Assembly (NCBI GenBank): GCA_024636135.1
Contig: JAGXHP010000021.1
Location: forward strand, 1 to 5,960
DNA length: 5,960 nt
From: Chloroflexota bacterium
GTDB lineage: Bacteria; Chloroflexota; Limnocylindria; QHBO01
Direction of reading: 5' to 3'
Part shown: piece by piece, positions 1 to 5,376 of the stretch
Layout: every line of letters begins with the position of its first letter
Numbering within the stretch: the stretch's first letter is position 1
Program-made: the position numbers and the translations under genes
Notes under the pieces: model-generated
What the model was told of the DNA's origin: nothing
Database searches by the model: none
The model's input: only the letters and a program-made list of their open reading frames with translations

Positions 1-470
1 AGCGTCTGCAGGTAGGCGACGATGGCGTCGATCTGCTCGGGGCTGAACTGCTCGCCGAATGCCGGCATGCCGCCACGATCGATTCCCTCGGTCTCGGGGG
101 TCGTGCCGTCGATCCAGAGCGCGACCCAGGTGTCCGGGTTCGCCGCAGCCAGCTCCTGGAGATTCTCGCTGACCGGGCCGTCGTTCACGCCGTGCAGGCT
201 GGGGAAGTTCGCCTGCCCATTGAGGTCGGCGCCGTGGCAGGTCGCGCATGTCGGCTGGGACTGCGCCGTGAGTGCCTCCCCCACTGCCGGATCGGGCGCG
301 CCGCCCGACGGAGCGGGAGCGCTGGCCCCGGGGATGGCGAATGGCGGGTTCTCGCCCACCAGGTTCGATGCGAAGTAGGCGCCGCCCACCAGGAACACGA
401 ACACCGTGAGGCCGATCGCCCACGACGGCAGTCCGCCGGAGCGCGATTCGATCGGCGTGTGAACGGTCAT
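1..470 (-). CDS. Membrane-anchored monoheme cytochrome c (3' end outside window)
   Basis: Translating the minus strand from the ATG at 470 gives 156 open codons to the window edge with no stop, so the C-terminus is missing. The protein starts MTVHTPIESR, has one hydrophobic helix at about residues 17-36 (an uncleaved membrane anchor), then a Pro/Ala/Gly-rich tether (about 41-62). A class I cytochrome c domain follows, with heme motif CATCH at residues 75-79 (bases 234-248). A later GGMPAFG at 133-139 supplies the likely axial Met135, followed by the typical terminal helix (SPEQIDAIVAYLQ). It should carry one covalent heme c outside the cytoplasmic membrane and move single electrons. It begins 4 nt after the stop of the oxidase-like gene, so the two are surely co-transcribed; no strong Shine-Dalgarno site is seen. 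It resembles the small cytochrome c subunits of cbb3-type oxidases (CcoO/CcoP class), but a stand-alone electron carrier is also possible. Confidence 0.88.
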   Translation of the reverse strand, partial: MTVHTPIESRSGGLPSWAIGLTVFVFLVGGAYFASNLVGENPPFAIPGASAPAPSGGAPDPAVGEALTAQSQPTCATCHGADLNGQANFPSLHGVNDGPVSENLQELAAANPDTWVALWIDGTTPETEGIDRGGMPAFGEQFSPEQIDAIVAYLQT

Positions 471-474
471 CGTC

Positions 475-1956
475 TCAGTGTCCGGTGGCTGCGGCGGCCT
501 GGCCCGGGACGGTGTAGTCCGCCGGGCGGCCGCTGGTGTACATCAGGAAGAGATTGACGACGAGAGCCACGCCGGCCAGCGCCGCCATCCCGAAGCCGCC
601 GAGCGCGACGGCGCGATAGCCGAGCACCCCGCTCGCGATGTCCGGCGGCGGTGTTCCCTGGGAGAGCAGGGCGCCCTCGGCAAGGCCGCCGCCCATGAGG
701 GCCAGGCCGGCGATGGCCACGCCCCCGAAGGCCAGCCACAGCTGGGCGCCGGACAGGAAGCCGCCGCCCCACGTCCTGCGCATGATTCGTGGCACGGCGT
801 GCTCCGCCATGGCGAACGCGGCGAAGCTGAAGGTGCCGAACAGGGTCCACAGCAGAACGCCGCGGACCCAGTCGGTACGTCCGAGGAACGCGTCCACCGC
901 GCGCAGGGCTCCGATCGATTCCAGCAGCGTGGCAGCGAGGAGGAAGGCCAGGCCGACGACGGCGAACGAAGCCGTACCCGGGCCGAAAACGAGCGTCCAC
1001 CGGCCGCGCATCGTCAGGGCCAGGTTCGTCACGGCGAGCGCCGCCGGAACGAGCAGGAGGATGGTCGCCACGCCGCCGGCGCTGGTGATGAAGAACGGGA
1101 TCGCGGGGTCCACCAAAACCGCAAGCGCGGCGACCGGCGCGAGGACCAGCCAGGTGAGGAACGTCAGCAAGGCCGTCCCAGCCGAGGCCAGCGACTGACC
1201 GGTGCCGCGAGGCACGATGTAGTGGAGCGTGGCGTACGTGACGCCGAGCAGCCACAGCAGCACCACGCCGCGATCGACGAAGGCGGAGACCATCGCGACC
1301 ATCAATTCGTCCAAACCGATGAAGAAGTCGAGCAAACCGATGAGGGCGCCGAGTCCGAGCAGCCCCACCAAGCCAAGGAGGCCGATAACGGCGAACCACA
1401 GACTGACGTACGCGGTGCGCAGGCTGGCGCCAGCGGTCAGGAGAACGGCCGCGGTCACGATCAGCGCGCCGGACGCCAGTCCTCCGGTGAACAGCCACGG
1501 GAGCGCGGTCAGCGGGGCGTTCGGTCCGAGGTCGAAGACATAGAGCGCGGCGAGACCGCCGGCGAGCGAGAGATTCCAGATGGCGAGGGCCCCGAACATT
1601 CCCGACTCCATCGCCATCCGCCGTCCGAGCAGCCGCGGGGTCATGAATGCCACCGCCGCGAAGCCGGCATTGGTCAGCCACCCGTAAACGGTGGCATTGA
1701 GGAAGGCGTAATCCACGCGGCGCGCGTCGACGGTGAAGCTGAGGTCGAAGACGCCGAGGGGGACGCTGAACTCGAACTCCACGATTCGAAGGCCGATCGC
1801 CAGGACCCCGAGCCCGGTCGCCACGGCCAGCCAGAGCGCCGCAACGACGAAGAATCCCGTGGCGGCGCTGTCGGGGCCGTCGGGAATGAGTGACCGGCGA
1901 CGTTTCGGCGGCTCGTCGTAGGGCCGCATCTTCTTCGGGTTCGGATTGACCGTCAT
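475..1956 (-). CDS. Heme-copper oxidase subunit I-like membrane protein (cbb3/CcoN-like) lacking metal ligands
   Basis: A 493-residue, roughly 12-helix protein with a basic cytoplasmic N-terminus (PPKRRR, 16-21). Two helix ends read HYIVPR (245-250) and EHAVPR (385-390). These match the paired Y-x-V-P-K signatures after helices 6 and 10 of CcoN, and TDWVRG (361-366) matches the family's DWTIGH before helix 10. Length is close to CcoN (about 470-480). CcoN normally binds low-spin heme b, heme b3 and CuB through six invariant histidines. Here the whole protein has only His245, His386 and His493, none at a ligand position: HVHSG of helix 10 reads VLLWT (367-371), and the HH pair of helix 7 and the HTN of helix 2 are absent. 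It therefore probably cannot reduce oxygen and may act as a membrane scaffold or quinol/cytochrome docking subunit. The ATG at 1956 is the first start after an in-frame TGA. The cytochrome c gene follows 4 nt downstream. The family assignment rests on motif and topology comparison by eye. Confidence 0.68.
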   Translation of the reverse strand: MTVNPNPKKMRPYDEPPKRRRSLIPDGPDSAATGFFVVAALWLAVATGLGVLAIGLRIVEFEFSVPLGVFDLSFTVDARRVDYAFLNATVYGWLTNAGFAAVAFMTPRLLGRRMAMESGMFGALAIWNLSLAGGLAALYVFDLGPNAPLTALPWLFTGGLASGALIVTAAVLLTAGASLRTAYVSLWFAVIGLLGLVGLLGLGALIGLLDFFIGLDELMVAMVSAFVDRGVVLLWLLGVTYATLHYIVPRGTGQSLASAGTALLTFLTWLVLAPVAALAVLVDPAIPFFITSAGGVATILLLVPAALAVTNLALTMRGRWTLVFGPGTASFAVVGLAFLLAATLLESIGALRAVDAFLGRTDWVRGVLLWTLFGTFSFAAFAMAEHAVPRIMRRTWGGGFLSGAQLWLAFGGVAIAGLALMGGGLAEGALLSQGTPPPDIASGVLGYRAVALGGFGMAALAGVALVVNLFLMYTSGRPADYTVPGQAAAATGH

Positions 1957-1965
1957 CGGGCGCGT

Positions 1966-1974
1966 TCACCCTCC
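1966..1974 (-). promoter_or_regulatory. Ribosome binding site of the oxidase-like gene
   Basis: On the minus strand the sequence GGAGGGTGA precedes the ATG at 1956. The GGTGA part sits 9 nt and the GGAGG part 13 nt before the start, so it fits the anti-Shine-Dalgarno sequence with one bulged G. Together with the in-frame TGA just upstream of the ATG, it fixes the start of the gene. Confidence 0.6.
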
Positions 1975-2007
1975 ATCGGGCTCGCTCGGGGCGGAATAGG
2001 CCGCCGC

Positions 2008-2013
2008 ATTGTA
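2008..2013 (-). promoter_or_regulatory. Possible -10 element of the oxidase/cytochrome operon
   Basis: The minus strand reads TACAAT here, within the only gap of note (1957-2064, 108 bp). It would start transcription near 2001 and leave a leader of about 45 nt carrying the ribosome binding site. No convincing -35 hexamer is found 16-18 bp upstream, so this is a weak prediction. The rest of the gap shows no terminator hairpin with a T-run, so read-through from the upstream operon cannot be excluded. Confidence 0.3.
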
Positions 2014-2064
2014 CCGAACCGCACGACCTGCTCGGCGTGGCGTCGCGCCGGTTGCAGGACAGCC

Positions 2065-2724
2065 CTAGGCCGGCAAGCGCAGCGCCCTTCGTCCGACGGA
2101 GACGAAGTACGCCAGCCAGGTGCCGATCCCGAGCAGCTTCGACCCGTCTTCGGCGAGGATCACGAGATTGCTGGAGAAGATGTTCGCGAGCGGCTTCGAA
2201 CCGAGATCGACGACTACCGAGATCCCGAACAGGACAAGCGCAGCGAGCAGGAGTGGATAGTTCGTCTGCAGGATGCGCTTGCGAAAGACGACGAGGTAGA
2301 CGGCCATGCCGGCGACGTAGCTGATGCCATACAGCTCTCCGCTGATGCCGGCGTACCGCGGAAGGATCTCGTCGTGCAGAAGGAAGAGATCGTCGGCAAG
2401 CAGAACGGCGGAGAAGACCCCCGACCAGAGGAGGAATGGTCGCCACACCCGGCCGGGCCCGACGACGGATATCGCGGCGAATGCGCAGATGCCGACCACC
2501 GCGGCCCACAGGACGTTCCCGAGGTTGGACACGTAGCCGATGTAGAACGGCGCGTCCAGCACGGTCGTCGGGTCCTGGGTCAGCTCCCGCATGGTTGCCT
2601 TCGTGGTGGCGGTCACGACGATCGCGCCAACGAGCACGACGATCAGGGGGACCCACACGGCCCACGCCGTGGTCCGAAGCTCGGCTCTCGCCGATCGGTC
2701 CGCGAACGGTGAGGCGCGAGTCAC
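2065..2724 (-). CDS. Uncharacterised six-helix membrane protein with DDLFLLHDE motif
   Basis: A 219-residue integral membrane protein that I do not recognise. Predicted helices lie at about 20-41, 62-88, 94-112, 130-148, 156-173 and 194-211. Polar residues concentrate at helix ends: DDLFLLHDE (111-119) after helix 3, Asp173 at the end of helix 5, and EDGSK (192-196) at the start of helix 6, followed by LLGIGTWLAYF. Such an Asp/His/Glu cluster on one side of the membrane could bind a metal or a polar headgroup, but that is inference. It starts with GTG at 2724, overlapping the TGA of the upstream lipoyl/acyltransferase fusion gene in a GTGA junction. Translation is therefore coupled and the protein belongs to the same operon. 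It could be a membrane partner, substrate presenter or transporter for the acyl-transfer system, or an unrelated passenger. It ends with TAG at 2065. Confidence 0.82.
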   Translation of the reverse strand: MTRASPFADRSARAELRTTAWAVWVPLIVVLVGAIVVTATTKATMRELTQDPTTVLDAPFYIGYVSNLGNVLWAAVVGICAFAAISVVGPGRVWRPFLLWSGVFSAVLLADDLFLLHDEILPRYAGISGELYGISYVAGMAVYLVVFRKRILQTNYPLLLAALVLFGISVVVDLGSKPLANIFSSNLVILAEDGSKLLGIGTWLAYFVSVGRRALRLPA

Positions 2725-3872
2725 GAACCCGATCCCGGGTCGCGCATGGGAACAACAACCGTTGTGATGACCTTCGTCTTCACGGCGTGAGAGGGCGGCA
2801 CCGAGCGCACGATCACCGATCCGGATGCCACGACGCTGTCGGCGCCGATCGTGATCTTCGGCTCGACCATGACGGCCATCCCCAGGCGCACGCGATCACC
2901 GATGTGAACCTCGCCGGAGGTCATGCAGCCGGGACCGGTCGAGATGTCCGAGCCCAGCACGTTGTGGTGCTCAAAGCTGTTGTAGGCGGAGAAGAAGTTG
3001 TTGTCGCCAATCTGGCATTCAGTGCCCAGCTGCACGAACGCGCAGATCACGTTCCCCAGCCCCATCCGCACGCCGGAGGCAACCTTCGCGCGCAGATCGA
3101 TGACATTCGCGAGCGGAATACCGGCCGCTCCGCACAACTCGCGGAAGCGGGACCTGGCTGTGACCGACGTGCTGATGGTGACGACCACCGCGTCCATCGC
3201 GGAGCGCTCCCACAGGGTAGCGATCTGCTCGGATCCTCCGATGACGGGGATTCCCCGAACGTCACGGCCCCAGAACGCCGGGTCGTCGTCGATGATGCCG
3301 ATGGCCGTCTGGCCCGGGGTCTCGGCGAGGATGTCGGCGACCTGCGTCGCGCCGAGGCCAGCACCGATCAGCAGCAGCCGTTGGGTGGCGGCATCGCCGG
3401 GGAGCGGAGATCCCGGTTCTGACGGCGCCGTGGCCGACGGCGACGAACCGGCCGCGGCCTCGACATCGCGGACCGTGATCAATCCCGCGGCCGTCACGGA
3501 CGCAAGGTCGATGCCGAGTTCATGCGCTCGCGCGCGCGCCTTGGCGGTTGCCCGTGACTCGTCGGCAACCCCTTCGCGGGTCTCTCGGGGGACGTCAGCC
3601 TCCTTCGCCCGGCTCTCGAGGTGGGCCACCATGCTCGCTTCGTCATCAAAGAGCAGAGCAACGGGCTCACCGACCGAAACCTCGCCGCCTGCGGGCACGA
3701 GCTGGAGCACGAATCCATCGACCTCGGCCTCGACCTCGAGCAGCGCCTTGCTCGTCTCAACGTCGACCAGGGCTTCGCCACCCCGGACCATGGATCGATC
3801 GGGAACGTGCCAAGCGCTGACCACGGCGACCTCGCTGTTCACGTCGGTCCAGGGGACCGAGACCGGCGTCAT
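2721..3872 (-). CDS. Lipoyl domain / E3-binding domain / NeuD-PglD-type acyltransferase fusion (E2-like)
   Basis: A 383-residue protein with three parts. First is a lipoyl domain (about 4-77), with the lipoyl lysine in DVETSKALLEVEA (Lys42, codon 3747-3749). Next is a peripheral subunit-binding domain (about 105-141, with AHELGIDLASV then LITVRDVEAA), which in E2 proteins binds E1 or E3. After a Ser/Pro/Ala linker (142-163) comes a NeuD/PglD-type sugar O/N-acyltransferase. Its Rossmann-like N-domain (165-255) has LLLIGAGLG, IIDDD and GIPVIGG; its left-handed beta-helix of hexapeptide repeats (about 262-366) has FEHHNVLG, in which His302 aligns with the catalytic His of PglD. The CAT-like E2 core and its HxxxDG motif are absent. 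The likely role is to accept an acyl group from E1 on lipoyl-Lys42 and transfer it to an acceptor, possibly an amino sugar. The start is the ATG at 3872, overlapping the E1 beta stop as ATGA; no Shine-Dalgarno site is seen, so translation is probably coupled. Confidence 0.9.
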   Translation of the reverse strand: MTPVSVPWTDVNSEVAVVSAWHVPDRSMVRGGEALVDVETSKALLEVEAEVDGFVLQLVPAGGEVSVGEPVALLFDDEASMVAHLESRAKEADVPRETREGVADESRATAKARARAHELGIDLASVTAAGLITVRDVEAAAGSSPSATAPSEPGSPLPGDAATQRLLLIGAGLGATQVADILAETPGQTAIGIIDDDPAFWGRDVRGIPVIGGSEQIATLWERSAMDAVVVTISTSVTARSRFRELCGAAGIPLANVIDLRAKVASGVRMGLGNVICAFVQLGTECQIGDNNFFSAYNSFEHHNVLGSDISTGPGCMTSGEVHIGDRVRLGMAVMVEPKITIGADSVVASGSVIVRSVPPSHAVKTKVITTVVVPMRDPGSGS

Positions 3873-4879
3873 CCGGCCGCTGCTCGAATCCGCTGCCGCA
3901 TATCGGACTGGGTGACCAGAACCTCGCGCTCGCGCTCGCGGCTGCTTGGAATGATGCTCGATGCGCTGGCCAGGACATCTATCGGGCGCCGCAGCTGGCC
4001 GAATGCCTCGACGCTCATGCGCTGCGCGATCTCCGAACCCCAGGACCAGCCCTCGGTCCCTTCCTCGATGGCAATCAGGCTCCGGGTGCGCCGCAGGGAT
4101 GCGCTGATGGGCGACGTGTCGAGCGGTGCGATCTCGGCAGGCACGACGAGCTCGCCGAAGACCTCCTCCTCCATGGCGAGCTGTTCGAGGACGCGGGCCG
4201 CAATGAGCGCGCTGTAGCCGTAGGCAACCACGGTCACGGAGCAATCCTCCGGCGGGACCCACGACATCAGCACGCTCGGCAACCGGCCAGCGGAAGATTC
4301 CTCCCGCGCCAGCGCCGCGCCGATCCGGCCGCCGACCGCCGTCGTCAGCGCCTCGGCATAGAGGAGCTTGTGCTCGACGAGGAGAACGGGGTCATCGCGG
4401 AGCAGGAGGGAGCGAAGCGTGGCGTGCGGATCGTGGTACGGGGATGCGGCGACGACCGTCAGGCCCGGCAGCCCCAGGAAGTGCTTCTCGGGACTCTGGC
4501 TGTGCGTCGGCCCGTAGCCTCGGTGCCCGCCGGAGGGACTGCGAATGATCACCGGGCAGGTCACCTTCCCGTCGTACATCGCCGGATACTTCGTGATGTG
4601 ATTCATGACCTGGTCGAACGTCAGCGACAGGAAGTCCGCGAACATGATCTCGACGATCGGCCGGTAGCCTGACATCGCAAGACCGGCGGCCATCCCGACG
4701 ATCGCCCCCTCGCTGACCGGTGTCGTCAGAACTCGCTCGGGCGCAACACTCGACAACCCACGTGTGACTTTGAACGCTCCGCCATATGGGTCGGCGATGT
4801 CCTCACCCATCAGGACGACCCGGGGGTCGTCGGTAAGCAGTCGCCCCAGGGCAGCGTTGAGCTCCTTGACCAGCATCAT
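3869..4879 (-). CDS. 2-oxoacid dehydrogenase E1 component, beta subunit
   Basis: A 336-residue, full-length E1 beta of the pyruvate/acetoin/branched-chain type. With E1 alpha it forms the ThDP enzyme that decarboxylates a 2-oxoacid and transfers the acyl group to a lipoyl domain. Visible family blocks are LMGEDIADPYGG (23-34), TPVSEG with the Glu57 that activates ThDP, FADFLSLTFDQVMNH (80-94), GGHRGYGPTHSQSPEKHF (117-134, His126) and the transketolase C-domain with IEEGTEGWSWGSEIA (271-285). The last 35 residues (IIPSS then EREREREV) depart from the usual pyruvate dehydrogenase ending, so the substrate is uncertain. The first ATG (4879) overlaps the E1 alpha stop as ATGA. Upstream in-frame codons give an Arg-rich sequence that is the shadow of E1 alpha. 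The stop at 3869 overlaps the next start. The protein is intact although its alpha partner is truncated here. Confidence 0.93.
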   Translation of the reverse strand: MMLVKELNAALGRLLTDDPRVVLMGEDIADPYGGAFKVTRGLSSVAPERVLTTPVSEGAIVGMAAGLAMSGYRPIVEIMFADFLSLTFDQVMNHITKYPAMYDGKVTCPVIIRSPSGGHRGYGPTHSQSPEKHFLGLPGLTVVAASPYHDPHATLRSLLLRDDPVLLVEHKLLYAEALTTAVGGRIGAALAREESSAGRLPSVLMSWVPPEDCSVTVVAYGYSALIAARVLEQLAMEEEVFGELVVPAEIAPLDTSPISASLRRTRSLIAIEEGTEGWSWGSEIAQRMSVEAFGQLRRPIDVLASASSIIPSSREREREVLVTQSDMRQRIRAAAG

Positions 4880-5346
4880 GGCAGTGAACGCGCGGCGTCG
4901 ACGACCGCCCCGAGCGCTTCTTCGACCTCGCGGTCGATGCGCTCCACCTCGAGCCCATCCAGGCGCGCCCCGTGGACGACGAGTGGCTCGCGCAGCCACC
5001 GTTCGGCGATCTCGGCCTCGGGCCGGTTGTCGTCACTCTTGGAGTGATGGCACAGCCGGTACGTGTCGATGATCAGCGCCCGCGGTGAGCGGTCCGCACG
5101 CACCGCAGCGATCTGTCGCTGCGCGCTCTGGTCGATCGCATGGATGTCTGTGGAATCGAGCCGCTCCGCCTCGATACCGAATGCGTCGAAGCGCGCGAGC
5201 ATGTCGCCGGCGAAATTGGCCGAGATCGGCGTGCTCTGCGCGTAGGCGTTGTTCTCCACGACCAGCAGCAGAGGCAGCTTCCACAGCGAGGCAATGTTCA
5301 GAGTCTCGTACAGCACGCCCTCTCCCTGCAACCGCCAAGACCGCAC
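4876..5346 (-). CDS. 2-oxoacid dehydrogenase E1 component, alpha subunit, 5'-truncated (probable gene remnant)
   Basis: The frame encodes 156 residues from a GTG at 5346, about half the usual 320-330 of E1 alpha. Clear homology begins at GEGVLYETLNIASLWKLP (codons from 5325). It continues through VVENNAYAQSTPI (the NN end of the ThDP motif), LDSTDIHAI and TYRLCHHSKSDD (the conserved His/Asp loop), to the C-terminal helices. All of the N-terminal half is missing, including the GDG that binds the Mg-diphosphate and normally sits just before GEG. Before 5325 there are only seven residues without resemblance (VRSWRLQ). The start is unsure because no ribosome binding site is visible; TTG 5331 and GTG 5316 are also possible. 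In the same frame, 12 nt before the GTG, lies the stop of the upstream gene. As written the protein cannot bind ThDP alone. It is either a deletion remnant or an assembly join. The stop overlaps the E1 beta start (ATGA). Confidence 0.8.
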   Translation of the reverse strand: MRSWRLQGEGVLYETLNIASLWKLPLLLVVENNAYAQSTPISANFAGDMLARFDAFGIEAERLDSTDIHAIDQSAQRQIAAVRADRSPRALIIDTYRLCHHSKSDDNRPEAEIAERWLREPLVVHGARLDGLEVERIDREVEEALGAVVDAARSLP

Positions 5347-5356
5347 AGGACCGCAC
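5339..5356. repeat. Short direct repeat at the gene junction
   Basis: GACCGCAC occurs at 5339-5346 and again at 5349-5356, 10 bp apart. It lies between the stop of the right-hand gene and the start of E1 alpha homology, that is, inside the stretch not explained by either gene. It is short enough to be chance in GC-rich DNA. Confidence 0.4.
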
Positions 5357-5376
5357 CGTCACGGAACGGTGACGGT
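5355..5376. repeat. Inverted repeat (8-bp stem, 6-nt loop)
   Basis: ACCGTCAC (5355-5362) and GTGACGGT (5369-5376) are perfect reverse complements around a 6-nt loop. The element spans the stop codon (5359-5361) of the right-hand gene. A stem-loop at a gene end suggests a terminator, but on the minus strand it is followed by GCGGTCCTG with no T-run, so it is not a canonical intrinsic terminator. It lies within 30 bp of the point where E1 alpha homology is cut. Confidence 0.6.

Noticed and set aside
478..1893. A 471-codon open frame on the plus strand, opposite the oxidase-like gene
   Set aside because: Its translation is rich in Glu, Gly, Arg and Gln with no domain or membrane pattern, as expected for the antisense of a GC-rich gene. 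The minus-strand protein has clear helices and family signatures.
1957..2064. Terminator or riboswitch in the gap before the oxidase-like gene
   Set aside because: Only a weak GGCG/CGCC pairing around 2035-2050 and no T-run. The leader from the proposed promoter is too short for a riboswitch.
2727..2740. Near-palindrome ACCCGATCCCGGGT at the end of the fusion gene
   Set aside because: Only five base pairs of stem around a 4-nt loop inside coding sequence, with no T-run. Such matches are common in GC-rich DNA.
467..2758. A 763-codon open frame on the minus strand running through two genes
   Set aside because: Its product is almost all Arg, Gly, Pro and Ala without structure, and it overlaps two well-supported membrane proteins in another frame. 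It is a GC-rich frame shadow.
3921..3945. Tandem GCGCTC-like repeat near the end of E1 beta
   Set aside because: It merely encodes a short Glu-Arg repeat (EREREREV) in the C-terminal tail and is too short for a meaningful repeat array.
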